64,000 nucleotides of DNA from Arthrobacter sp. S39. GTDB lineage: Bacteria > Actinomycetota > Actinomycetes > Actinomycetales > Micrococcaceae. Shown piece after piece: positions 1 to 8,515 of this stretch. Position 1 is the first letter of the stretch; each line of letters starts with the position of its first letter. Location of the stretch: assembly GCF_004320525.1 (NCBI RefSeq), contig NZ_SIHX01000003.1:434001-498000 (forward strand). The letters run 5' to 3'. The notes under the pieces are model-generated. The model made no database searches and was not told the origin of the DNA. It saw only the letters and a list, made by a program, of their open reading frames with translations. The position numbers were made by a program, and so were the translations under genes.

Positions 1-301
1 GAAACGTATGGAGGACGTCATTGGCCTTTATTTCCGGCATGCCAAACAGACCACATGCCTAGTCGGGTGCGGATACTGATTTCGGGGACCTGCCGCTCAG
101 AAAACGCTTTCCGAGGGCACTACTATTCTTACGTCGGGCGTGACAAGGCTGTCAAGGGGTGCCCCTTTTTCGGCTTGCCCGACGCGACGGAACAGTCTTC
201 ACAGCGCAAACATAGGTTCGCCCGGTTTCCCGCACAGGGTCGGGCGCGAGTCTGGGATCCGAACGCCGGCCTTTCCGCCGGCCCCAGATCCTAGGAGTAC
301 A
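1..301. other. Upstream region without a convincing gene
   Basis: No frame here has convincing coding character; the short open frames are shadows. At 153-170 a small hairpin, AAGGG-GTGC-CCCTT, is followed by a run of T, which could be a weak terminator for a gene left of the window. The sequence just before 302 carries AGGAG (293-297), the ribosome binding site of the ABC permease. The promoter for that gene is presumably in this stretch, but I cannot place it with confidence. Confidence 0.4.
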
Positions 302-1762
302 GTGAGCGTCCTTGCCCGGAGTGTAGGCAATGCCTTCAGAAACAAGGTCCGAACGGCTGCGGTCGTTGCAGTCCTGGCCGTGGCCATCGGCCTGGCACTG
401 GCCATGCTGGTGGCGAACCAGGCCGTAGGTGCCAAGGTCCAGGAGCTGAATGCCTCCGTCGGCACCGTCCTGACTGTCAATCCGGCCGGCGGCCAGGGCT
501 TTGAAGGCGGCGGCGAACCGCTGACAACCGAGCAGGCCGCCACCGCAGCCGCCGTTCCCAACGTGAGCTCCGTCGTCGGAACCAGCTCCCTCAGGCTCCG
601 CAACGCTGCGGAAACTGCCGCCCAGACGGCTGCCGGCGGCCAGGGTGGTCCCGGTGGAGGCCAAGGCGGTCCCGCCGGACAGAACGCAACCACACTGACC
701 ACCAGCCTGACCGCTGCCGTTGATGCCGGCACCCTCGGCGGCCGGAACCAGGCCGCGAACGGCACCACCGGAACGACCACCACGCAGCCGGTACGCTCGC
801 TCCCGATCACCGCCACCGGAATCGGGGCGGAAGTTGACAGCACCGGCAAGGCCCTGGCCATCACCGACGGCGCCGGCCTCGGCGACTACACGGCCGAATC
901 CGCCAACGCCCTGCTGGGCACCACGCTCGCCGAGAAGAACAGCCTCTCGGTGGGATCCACGTTCACCATCAACGACCAGACGTACACGGTGGCCGGCCTG
1001 TTCGATTCCGGCACCACGTTCGGCAACAACGCCCTCTACGTCACCCTTCCCACCGCACAGACCCTGGCAGCACTGCCGGGCGAGCTGTCCACGATGATTA
1101 TCACCGTTGACTCGCTGGAGAACGTTTCGTCCACCAAGGCCGCGCTGGAGACCGCCCTCGGCACGGACAAGGCAGACGTCACCCAGGGCCAGAACCTGGA
1201 GACGGCCGTCAGCTCCCTCGGGAGCGTCAAAAACATCTCCTTCATCGCTTTCGTCGCTGCCCTGGGTACCGCGGGGCTCATCATCCTGCTGATCATGGTC
1301 ATGCTGGTCCGCGAACGCCGCCGCGAGATCGGTGTCCTGAAGGCCATTGGCGCCCCCAACCGCACCATCGGCCTGCAGTTCGTCCTCGAAGCCCTCGTCC
1401 TGGTGGCCATGGGCAGCGCCGTGGGCGCCGCGATCGCATCCTTCGCCAGCGGCGGCATCGCCTCGGCGCTGATCAGCAGCAACACCTCAACGACGACGGT
1501 GGCGGCCACCGGCCGCGGGGCCGCCATGGCCGGGGCAGCCGGCGGCGCCGGAATGCCCGGCGGCGGGGCCGGCTTCCCGGGCGGCCAGGGCGGACCGCTC
1601 GGCGGCGCCTCCCAGCTGCTGACCTCCGTCACTGCCAGCGCGTCCCCCGGCGTCATTGCCGCCGGTATCGCCGCGGTCTTCGGGGTCGCCATCATCGGTT
1701 CGCTCGTCCCGGCCCTGCTTACGGCCCGCATCCGTCCCATCGAAGTCCTGCGAGGAGAATAG
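302..1762 (+). CDS. ABC transporter permease (FtsX/MacB type)
   Basis: This is the membrane subunit of an exporter-type ABC transporter, about 486 residues. I chose GTG at 302 because AGGAG lies 4 bases upstream and the protein then begins directly with the family-typical N-terminus (SVLARSVGNAFRNKVRTA) and a first membrane segment (about residues 15-40). A large extracytoplasmic domain follows, then three membrane helices in the C-terminal third (near 315-345, 360-385 and 440-480) with the conserved RERRREIGVLKAIGA segment. Two glycine/proline-rich stretches are odd: one in the periplasmic-type domain (near residues 115-130) and one in the last outer loop (near 405-440). The ATPase gene follows 2 bases later, so the two form an operon. 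The substrate is unknown; relatives export peptides or lipids or act in envelope processes. Confidence 0.9.
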   Translation: MSVLARSVGNAFRNKVRTAAVVAVLAVAIGLALAMLVANQAVGAKVQELNASVGTVLTVNPAGGQGFEGGGEPLTTEQAATAAAVPNVSSVVGTSSLRLRNAAETAAQTAAGGQGGPGGGQGGPAGQNATTLTTSLTAAVDAGTLGGRNQAANGTTGTTTTQPVRSLPITATGIGAEVDSTGKALAITDGAGLGDYTAESANALLGTTLAEKNSLSVGSTFTINDQTYTVAGLFDSGTTFGNNALYVTLPTAQTLAALPGELSTMIITVDSLENVSSTKAALETALGTDKADVTQGQNLETAVSSLGSVKNISFIAFVAALGTAGLIILLIMVMLVRERRREIGVLKAIGAPNRTIGLQFVLEALVLVAMGSAVGAAIASFASGGIASALISSNTSTTTVAATGRGAAMAGAAGGAGMPGGGAGFPGGQGGPLGGASQLLTSVTASASPGVIAAGIAAVFGVAIIGSLVPALLTARIRPIEVLRGE

Positions 1763-1764
1763 CC

Positions 1765-2472
<708 letters not shown>

Positions 2473-2499
2473 AACGCTGTCACGGGTGTGAGGTCGAGT

Positions 2500-2532
2500 T
2501 GAGGGAGGGCCCGTCCCAGGGGCCCTCCCTCA
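2500..2532 (+). terminator. Hairpin terminator of the ABC operon
   Basis: A GC-rich stem GAGGGAGGGCCC pairs perfectly with GGGCCCTCCCTC across a 7-base loop, 28 bases after the ATPase stop codon. There is no clear T-run after it, which is common for actinobacterial terminators. Calling it a terminator rests on position and stem strength. Confidence 0.65.
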
Positions 2533-2552
2533 GCTGCGCCAGCACCTCCCAT

Positions 2553-2632
2553 CCGGATGCTCTCTCACTTCCTGCCGGTTTTTCCCGGATCCTCTCTCAC
2601 CTTCCGCGTGCTTTTGCCGGACGCTCTATCGC
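2553..2632 (+). repeat. 32-bp tandem repeat, 2.5 units
   Basis: Three copies of a 16-base unit (CCGGATGCTCTCTCAC, CCGGATCCTCTCTCAC, CCGGACGCTCTATCGC) start at 2553, 2585 and 2617, exactly 32 bases apart. The 16-base spacers between them are also similar (T-rich, ending TTTTTC or TTTTTG-like). The third unit is the most diverged. The array ends 21 bases before the oxidoreductase start codon, so it sits where a promoter or operator would be expected. Confidence 0.7.
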
Positions 2633-2653
2633 CACAATGAGAGGATGGCTGGC

Positions 2654-3724
2654 ATGAGTGCGCCCATTGCCAAGCCATGGCTGTCCAGCCAGTCCGACCA
2701 GGACCCCCGGTCCGCTACCGGCACCACGCTGCGTTGGGGAGTGATCGCCACCGGCGGGATCGCCCGGTCCGTGTCCGAGGACCTGGCCCTGCTGGCTGAC
2801 GCCGAGCTCTACGCTGTCAGTTCCCGCAGCCAGGAATCTGCAGACAGCTTCGCCGCGGCGAATGGTTTCGCCAAGGCATACGGGGACGACGACGGCGTTC
2901 CCGGCTACCAGCGGCTGCTCGCCGACGACTCGGTGGACGTTGTCTATGTCGCCACGCCGCACGCGCAGCACCACCAGATTGTTCTCGCCGCGCTCAACGC
3001 CGGAAAGCATGTCCTGTGCGAAAAGGCCTTCACCATCAACGCACGGGAAGCCACAGAGCTCATTGATACGGCCCGCAGGAAAAAGCTGTTCCTCATGGAG
3101 GCCATGTGGAGCCGGTTCCTGCCGGCCATGCAACGGGCCTTTGAGATCTCCGCGTCGGGCCAGCTTGGTGATGTGCACTGGGTCAGTGCCGACTTGGGCT
3201 TCCCCGCGCCGTACTCCCCCACGGCCAGGCTGTGGGCCAGGCAGGACGGCGGCGGGGCCCTGCTGGATCTGTCCATCTACCCTCTGCTCTGGGCGCTCGG
3301 AACCCTCGGATTCCCGCAGACCGTCAGCGCGACGGGGGTTGTCAACGACGACGGCGTGGATGCCCAAAACGCCATGACCCTCGGGTACCACCACGGCGCA
3401 CAGGTCCAGCTGACGTCCTCCCTCCTGGCCAACGGGCCCCGGACGGCAACTGTCGCCGGAAGCCTGGGGTACCTGCAGAGTGTGGGCTCCATCAACAACC
3501 CGAGTGAACTGCTGGTCTGCATCGGCCGCGAGGAGCCGCGCCGCGAGGTGTTCGACGCCGTCGGGCGGGGTTACACATACGAGCTCCGCGAGGTCACGCG
3601 CTGCATCCAGCAGGGGCTCACAGAGAGCCCGGTCATGCCGCTCGAAGACTCCCTGAACACCATGCGCCTGTTCGACGGCGTGCGCGCCCAACTCGGTGTC
3701 AGCTACCCGAACGATGCCCACTAA
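2654..3724 (+). CDS. Gfo/Idh/MocA family oxidoreductase
   Basis: A cytoplasmic NAD(P)-dependent dehydrogenase of about 356 residues, the usual family length. The N-terminal Rossmann fold begins TLRWGVIATGGIARSV near residue 27, and the family lysine motif is in HVLCEKAFTIN near residue 120, where EK aligns with the conserved EKP. The C-terminal alpha/beta domain contains the substrate pocket (DLGFPAPYSP and GGGALLDLSIYPL). ATG at 2654 is preferred because GAGAGG lies about 9 bases upstream; ATG at 2645 is an alternative that would put this site directly against the start. The gene stands alone and the sugar or polyol substrate cannot be told from sequence. Confidence 0.92.
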   Translation: MSAPIAKPWLSSQSDQDPRSATGTTLRWGVIATGGIARSVSEDLALLADAELYAVSSRSQESADSFAAANGFAKAYGDDDGVPGYQRLLADDSVDVVYVATPHAQHHQIVLAALNAGKHVLCEKAFTINAREATELIDTARRKKLFLMEAMWSRFLPAMQRAFEISASGQLGDVHWVSADLGFPAPYSPTARLWARQDGGGALLDLSIYPLLWALGTLGFPQTVSATGVVNDDGVDAQNAMTLGYHHGAQVQLTSSLLANGPRTATVAGSLGYLQSVGSINNPSELLVCIGREEPRREVFDAVGRGYTYELREVTRCIQQGLTESPVMPLEDSLNTMRLFDGVRAQLGVSYPNDAH

Positions 3725-3853
3725 AGTCAGTGAATATGAGTGACAGGGAATGTCAATTTGATGGGATTATGTTGATTTTTATCTAGACTTCCATCAATAA
3801 GCAGTCTTAGTATGTAAACATCGTCGGCTTTATCGGCAATGGGGGTGGTACGC

Positions 3854-4798
3854 ATGGCTAAAGGTCTCTTGCCATGGCGCGCGCTCCGTCCGGTTCTCCT
3901 CGCCGGAGCCGCCACCCTCACCTGGCTGACGCTTTCCGGTACTGCCGCAGCTGCTGATTCTGCGGACTCCGGCTCGCTCCTGGGCGGGGTGACTTCGTCG
4001 GTTTCTGCCCTCGCGGCCCCGCTGACCAGCGCATCGGCCCCGCCCCCGGCGGCTTCGCCAGCTCCTCCAGCCGCGGCACCGTCCGGACTCCTGCAGCCCG
4101 TCGCCGGAACGCTGACCGGCGCCACAGACCAGTTGATCGCGGCCGTCCCTGTAGTGAATAACGTTGTTCCTGCAGGGACAGTCTCCGCGGTGGCCGTGCC
4201 GGTCGCCGTAGTGGCCGATGACTCCACCGCAGCACTGGTGGAAACCGTCGCTCCGCCGCTCGTTGAAGCGGTTCCCATTCTTGAACCCGTGGTCCAGCCT
4301 GTCTCAGACCTGGCAACCGGGGTTGCGCCCCTGCCCGTCGCTTTGCCTGTCATTCCGTACACCGGATCCGTGCTCCCTGACACTGCAGGGGTTCTGAGCG
4401 GGGCCGACTCAACGGTTCCGCCAGCTATCTCCGGCGCTTCTACGGACATCGGTGCGGAGCAGCGTCTTGGGGATGCCGGCGCCGGAGTCGAAGGCTCCGC
4501 CGCGCAGACGGTCGCCCTTGCGGTAACTTCTGCCTCCCCCGCTGCGACTGTAGTGGCGCACCGCTCAGCCGTCCCGGAGTCGCCCCTGACCACCGGTGAG
4601 CCGTCACCTTTCCCGGCACCTGCCGGGCCCAGTTCAGGGGCAGGGAGCGGCGCGTCCACGTCCGGTCCCGCTGGTCCTGCCGCCTGGCTGCACGACTCTG
4701 ATCTTGATCTTCCGCTCCCGGGATCCTTCGCGGTCGCCGGAGCCTCCGAGCATTCCCCCTCACCGGTGTCATTCGACCCCGGTTCCTCTCCTGACTAG
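3854..4798 (+). CDS. Secreted Ala/Pro/Val-rich protein with SFDPGSSPD C-terminus
   Basis: The function is not recognised. ATG at 3854 is chosen because GGGGGTGG lies 4 bases upstream, the same leader as in its relative at 20965. The product (314 residues) has a Sec signal peptide (RALRPVLLAGAATLTW core, likely cut after the alanine run near residue 33), then a low-complexity Ala/Pro/Val/Ser region without cysteines or a membrane anchor. It ends in SFDPGSSPD, identical to the end of the protein at 20965-21894 although five of the nine codons differ synonymously. A hairpin (4808-4828) and a wall-anchored repeat protein gene follow, suggesting a cell-surface role. An AT-rich region (3726-3853) with a possible -10 TAGTAT at 3808 precedes it. 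Confidence 0.8.
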   Translation: MAKGLLPWRALRPVLLAGAATLTWLTLSGTAAAADSADSGSLLGGVTSSVSALAAPLTSASAPPPAASPAPPAAAPSGLLQPVAGTLTGATDQLIAAVPVVNNVVPAGTVSAVAVPVAVVADDSTAALVETVAPPLVEAVPILEPVVQPVSDLATGVAPLPVALPVIPYTGSVLPDTAGVLSGADSTVPPAISGASTDIGAEQRLGDAGAGVEGSAAQTVALAVTSASPAATVVAHRSAVPESPLTTGEPSPFPAPAGPSSGAGSGASTSGPAGPAAWLHDSDLDLPLPGSFAVAGASEHSPSPVSFDPGSSPD

Positions 4799-4807
4799 TT
4801 GAGCCCT

Positions 4808-4828
4808 TTCTGCCCATCGATGGCAGAA
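4808..4828 (+). promoter_or_regulatory. Intercistronic hairpin shared with 21905-21924
   Basis: TTCTGCC pairs with GGCAGAA across the 7-base loop CATCGAT. The TCTGCC arm begins 11 bases after the stop codon and the start of the next gene is 56 bases beyond the stem. The paralogous locus has TCTGCC/GGCAGA at the same 11-base distance from its stop and 58 bases before its next start, with a different loop. The conserved placement suggests an RNA element, perhaps a processing or stability signal; it is too short to be a convincing terminator. Confidence 0.6.
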
Positions 4829-4883
4829 CACGGCCACTGGGTGCTGAGCTGCGCCCCACATCAACTTTGTCAGGAGACAAACC

Positions 4884-6485
4884 ATGCATTCCAACCTTCG
4901 CAGAGGGCTGCTTAGCACCCTCTTCGCCGGCGGGCTCCTAGCCCTCGGCGCCACCGCAGCCAGCGCTGCGGATACAACAAGCGGATCGGACCTCACCGCA
5001 TCCGCCCTGGTCTCAGCGGCGACATCCGCTAACACGACGTCGTTGGGCCTGCTGGGTGGCTCAACGCCGTCGGACACCGCGGATGTTGCCGCTGTGGTCG
5101 ACGTCAACGTCGGCCTCGGTGACGGCCTGCTGGGCAGTGCCAACGACGGCGGAACCACCGCCGACATCGCCGCAGCGGCTGACCTCGCAGTCGGCCTCGG
5201 CAACGGCACAGTCACCGGCACCAACGGCACCGGAACCACCGCCGACATCGCCGCAGCGGCCGACCTCAACCTCGGCGCCGGAAACGGCAACGTCAACGAC
5301 ACGACCACCGATGTGGCCGCCGCAGCTGACGTTGCACTGGGCGTCGGCGACGGCACAGTCACCGGAACCAACGGCACCGGAACCACCGCCGTTGTCGGCG
5401 CAGACATCAACCTCGGCCTCGGAACCGGCAACGGCAACGTCAGCGACACGACCACCGATGTGGCAGCCGCAGCTGACGTTGCACTGGGCGTCGGCGACGG
5501 CACAGTCACCGGTACCAACGGCACCGGAACCACCGCCGTTGTCGCCGCAGCGGCCGACCTCAACCTCGGCGCCGGAAACGGCAACGTCAGCGACACGACC
5601 ACCGATGTGGCAGCCGCAGCTGACGTTGCACTGGGCGTCGGCGACGGCACAGTCACCGGAACCAACGGCACCGGAACCACCGCCGTTGTCGCCGCAGCGG
5701 CCGACGTCAACCTCGGCGCCGGAACCGGCAACGTCACCGACTCGACCACCGATGTGGCCGCCGCAGCTGACGTTGCACTCGGTTTGGGCAGCGTCACCAA
5801 TGGCACCGGAACCACCGCCGACGTCGCAGCAGACATCAACCTCGGCGTCGGAACCAGCAACGGTACCGACACGACCACTGACGTTGCAGCAGCAGCTGAT
5901 CTGGCGATCGGCCTCGGCAACGGCACCGGAACCACCGCTGACGTCGCCGCAGACATCAACCTCGGCCTCGGCGACGGCACCCTGAACGGTACCAGCGGTG
6001 GCCTGGACGCCGCGGTCGACGTTGATCTGGGCCTGGACACGTCAGGTCTCCTGGATGATGTGACCGTCGGCGTTGGTGGATCTGTCATCATCGGCGGCGC
6101 CACGGACGGCAGCGTCACGCCGGGCACCGAAAACCCCGGTACTGAGACCCCGGGTACCGAGACCCCGGGCACGGAAACTCCGGGCGGCACCGGTACGGCC
6201 GGCGGCACGGACGCTCCGGGCACTGGCACTACCGGCACCACAGGAAATACCGGCACCACTACAGGGTCTGGCGCGACCGGAATCACCGTCGTCCCGGCTG
6301 GCATCACCACGTCCGGTTCAACCGCCGGTACGGTATCCGCAGCAGCAAACACCATGGGCACCACCACGGGTCAGGGCAGCGCTGCCGCCCTCGCCAACAC
6401 GGGAATCGATGCTTCACTGGTTCCCGTCGCGCTGCTCCTGCTGGTTGCAGGCCTGCTGATGCTGCTGCGTCGCAAGACGTCCTAA
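4884..6485 (+). CDS. Cell-wall-anchored repeat protein, LAxTG sorting signal
   Basis: A 533-residue surface protein. It starts with a Sec signal peptide (cut likely after ASA near residue 29) preceded by CAGGAG. Residues about 90-370 are tandem repeats of 49 residues built from alternating DVALGVGDG and DLNLGAGNG segments joined by TGTNGTGTT linkers; regular glycine/aspartate spacing suggests an extended beta-rich or RTX-like fold, though no calcium nonapeptide is exact. A Pro/Gly/Thr-rich stretch (TPGTE repeats, about 410-440) probably spans the wall. The end has LANTG (503-507), a hydrophobic helix and RRKTS, the tripartite signal used by class E sortases that prefer LAxTG. No sortase gene is in the window. 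Role: adhesin or surface-layer material, by inference. Confidence 0.88.
   Translation: MHSNLRRGLLSTLFAGGLLALGATAASAADTTSGSDLTASALVSAATSANTTSLGLLGGSTPSDTADVAAVVDVNVGLGDGLLGSANDGGTTADIAAAADLAVGLGNGTVTGTNGTGTTADIAAAADLNLGAGNGNVNDTTTDVAAAADVALGVGDGTVTGTNGTGTTAVVGADINLGLGTGNGNVSDTTTDVAAAADVALGVGDGTVTGTNGTGTTAVVAAAADLNLGAGNGNVSDTTTDVAAAADVALGVGDGTVTGTNGTGTTAVVAAAADVNLGAGTGNVTDSTTDVAAAADVALGLGSVTNGTGTTADVAADINLGVGTSNGTDTTTDVAAAADLAIGLGNGTGTTADVAADINLGLGDGTLNGTSGGLDAAVDVDLGLDTSGLLDDVTVGVGGSVIIGGATDGSVTPGTENPGTETPGTETPGTETPGGTGTAGGTDAPGTGTTGTTGNTGTTTGSGATGITVVPAGITTSGSTAGTVSAAANTMGTTTGQGSAAALANTGIDASLVPVALLLLVAGLLMLLRRKTS
5151..5999 (+). repeat. In-frame tandem repeats, 147-bp period
   Basis: Units beginning GACACGACCACC occur at 5298, 5445 and 5592, with GACTCGACCACC at 5739, each exactly 147 bases (49 codons) apart. 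A shortened unit starts at 5868, 129 bases on, and a degenerate unit precedes 5298. Units are nearly identical at DNA level, including synonymous sites, which points to recent expansion. Such an array is prone to copy-number change and to misassembly from short reads. Confidence 0.85.
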
Positions 6486-6742
6486 TCAGAACCAGCATCA
6501 TGAGGTTTTGAAACCCCTCAGGCGTTACCAGTGCCTGCCGTTCGCGGCAGCCTGCGGAAGGAGGTAGCCCACGACGAAGCGCGACTAGACAGTACTTGTC
6601 CTTGTGACCGAGGGTCCGGACGCCAAGGCCTCAAAGCCTTTGCGTCCGGGCCACCGGTGCGCGGGAGCACCACTCCAGGAGGCGTTACCGGCCGGTACAA
6701 TTAAGGCAGAATAGTGCCGCAGCGCACCGGAGGGAACTGGTC
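6486..6742 (+). other. Structured intergenic region
   Basis: No gene is visible. At least three stable folds are stacked: a bulged GAGG/CCTC hairpin near 6501-6522, a CTGCCG-TTCG-CGGCAG stem with a UUCG tetraloop at 6536-6551, and a long stem at 6613-6652. The ten bases AGGCGTTACC occur at 6521-6530 and again near 6680, flanking the folds. TACAAT near 6696 is a possible -10 for the kinase, without a good -35. The region could be only a strong termination zone or could encode a small structured RNA. Confidence 0.45.
6613..6652 (+). terminator. Long hairpin, likely terminator of the repeat protein gene
   Basis: A 17-base arm at 6613-6629 pairs with 6636-6652 across the 6-base loop CTCAAA, with one mismatch and one G-U pair (core GGACGCC/GCGTCC). 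It is 128 bases after the stop of the wall-anchored protein and before the kinase. No T-run follows, so rho-independent termination is likely but not certain. Confidence 0.55.
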
Positions 6743-7963
6743 ATGGTGGCGGATTCGCCTAGCTCCATCAAGCATGAAGTAATCGGCGGACGGTATCGGC
6801 TCGGAGAAGTGATCGGCCGCGGCGGCATGTCATCTGTCTACTGCGCCAGGGACGAGAACCTGGGCCGTGACGTGGCCTTGAAGCTCTTCGCGCCGCAGGC
6901 TCCGGACGCTGACGAACTCAAGCGCCAGGAGGCTGAAATCCAGCTGCTGGCAACTCTCAACCATCCCAGCCTGGTCACCCTGTTCGACGCCGGAATCGAT
7001 ACCCGGATCCCGGACGAACCCCGGCCGTTCCTCACGATGGAACTTGTGGAGGGCCAGGACCTTCGCAGCCGGATCAGGCACAGCGCAGTCCCCTTGGATG
7101 AGCTCGCAGTCATCGGCGCCGGGACGGCAGACGCGTTGGCCTACGTGCACAGCCTGGGCATCATCCACCGGGACATCAAGCCGGGCAATATCCTGCTGGT
7201 GCAGATCCGTCCGGGCGAACCCCTGCGGCCCAAACTCACGGATTTTGGCATCGCCAGGATTGCGGACTCAACCCGGCTTACCGCCACCGGAACCATGGTG
7301 GGCACTGCGGCGTACTTGAGTCCGGAACAGGCCATGGGTTCCCCGCTGTCCCCCGCCACAGACATCTACTCCTTGGGCCTCGTCCTCCTGGAATGCATCA
7401 AGCAGACGATGGAGTACCCGGGCAGCGCTGTCGAGTCTGCCGTGGCAAGGCTGCACCGCGCGCCGGAAATCCCGGCTGACGTGCCTGCGGAATGGGCTGA
7501 CCTGATCCGTTCCATGACCGCCATCGAACCGCTGGAACGCCCTACGGCTGCCGACGTGGAAACCGCGCTGCGCCAGGCCCTGGTTTCACCGGCCTCCACG
7601 CCGGGCGAGCTCGCACCCGAAACCACACGTGTGCTCCCGGCCATGCCGTTCAGGCCGCCGTCCATAGCCATCACGGCGGAATCGGACGTGCCGGCGGACC
7701 GCGCCAGCCGCAACCTGCTGGGACTGCGGGACTGGCAAGACTCCGTGGCCGGGAGGCGGGCACGGGTCTGGGCACGGCTTCGGAACGGCGGAAAGCGTGT
7801 CTGGCTCGTGGCTGTCCTGGCTCTGCTGGCGGTCGCGGCCGTCGCAGCGGCACTGACGTTCAGCCTGGCACCCCAGCAGACTCCCGACGTCGTCCCCTAC
7901 CCCACCGTCACCGGAACCGTGGGCGACCACCTCAAGGAACTTCAGGAGAGCGTGCGTCCATGA
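6743..7963 (+). CDS. Membrane-bound Ser/Thr protein kinase (PknB-like)
   Basis: A eukaryotic-type kinase of 406 residues. The glycine-rich loop is LGEVIGRGGMSSV (about 20-32), the ATP-binding lysine is in VALKLF, the catalytic loop is HRDIKPGN (about 142-149, Asp near 144) and the metal-binding motif is DFG near 166, followed by the GTAAYLSPEQ activation-segment end. A juxtamembrane linker leads to one membrane helix (about 352-373) and only some 30 residues outside, with no PASTA repeats. GGAGGG lies 8 bases before ATG 6743. It overlaps the next lipoprotein gene by 4 bases (ATGA), so the two are coupled; the lipoprotein may be a partner or sensor. Substrates are unknown. Confidence 0.95.
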   Translation: MVADSPSSIKHEVIGGRYRLGEVIGRGGMSSVYCARDENLGRDVALKLFAPQAPDADELKRQEAEIQLLATLNHPSLVTLFDAGIDTRIPDEPRPFLTMELVEGQDLRSRIRHSAVPLDELAVIGAGTADALAYVHSLGIIHRDIKPGNILLVQIRPGEPLRPKLTDFGIARIADSTRLTATGTMVGTAAYLSPEQAMGSPLSPATDIYSLGLVLLECIKQTMEYPGSAVESAVARLHRAPEIPADVPAEWADLIRSMTAIEPLERPTAADVETALRQALVSPASTPGELAPETTRVLPAMPFRPPSIAITAESDVPADRASRNLLGLRDWQDSVAGRRARVWARLRNGGKRVWLVAVLALLAVAAVAAALTFSLAPQQTPDVVPYPTVTGTVGDHLKELQESVRP

Positions 7964-8445
7964 ACCCCTCAAACAACGGCACCCGGCGCTTGCCACGAGC
8001 CCGGGGTGTGGCGGCCGCCGCGGCCCTTCTGCTCGTCGGGTCCCTGGCCGCCTGCGGCCCTGCCTACACGGGCCTTCAGCACGACGCCGCCCGTCAGCTC
8101 CAGCAGCGTGTCCTTGGCGTCAGCGAGGCGGCCGCTGGCAACGACCCCGCGGGCGGGCTGGCTGCCCTGGACGGCCTCGAGGCAGACCTGGCTGCCGCCG
8201 TCGGAAACGGGCAGGTCTCCGAGGACCGCCGGCGGAGCATCACGACGGCGGCCGCAGCTGTCCGCGCCGACCTCACCGCAGCCAAATCAGCGGCAGACGC
8301 CGCGGCCGCCGAAGCTGCGGCAGCACAGCAGCAGGCCGACGCCGCTGCAGCTGAGGCCGCCAAGACGACGCCCGCACCGGCGGCCCCGGCGGCCCCGGCG
8401 CCAGCCGGCAAGGGCAACGACGGCAAAGGCAAAGGCAAGGACTGA
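7960..8445 (+). CDS. Lipoprotein with Ala-rich coiled segment
   Basis: A 161-residue lipoprotein of unknown function. After a basic N-terminus and hydrophobic core, the lipobox LAAC sits near residues 29-32. The mature part is rich in alanine, glutamate, aspartate and glutamine, with long AAAEAAAAQQQADAA-type stretches that should form a helix or coiled coil, and ends in a Lys/Gly/Asp tail. Its start overlaps the kinase stop (ATGA), which implies co-translation and suggests it works at the outer face of the same membrane. A perfect terminator follows. Confidence 0.88.
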   Translation: MNPSNNGTRRLPRARGVAAAAALLLVGSLAACGPAYTGLQHDAARQLQQRVLGVSEAAAGNDPAGGLAALDGLEADLAAAVGNGQVSEDRRRSITTAAAAVRADLTAAKSAADAAAAEAAAAQQQADAAAAEAAKTTPAPAAPAAPAPAGKGNDGKGKGKD

Positions 8446-8458
8446 CGGCGGACACAGA

Positions 8459-8498
8459 AAAGAGGCGGCGCCCCGGTTTCCCGGGGCGCCGCCTCTTT
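8459..8498. terminator. Bidirectional terminator between lipoprotein gene and icd
   Basis: A perfect 18-base inverted repeat (AAAGAGGCGGCGCC arm with its complement) around the 4-base loop TTTC, with A-run on one side and T-run on the other. It lies between two convergent genes, so it can end transcription from both. Confidence 0.93.
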
Positions 8499-8515
8499 GT
8501 ACGTCTGGCCGAGGA

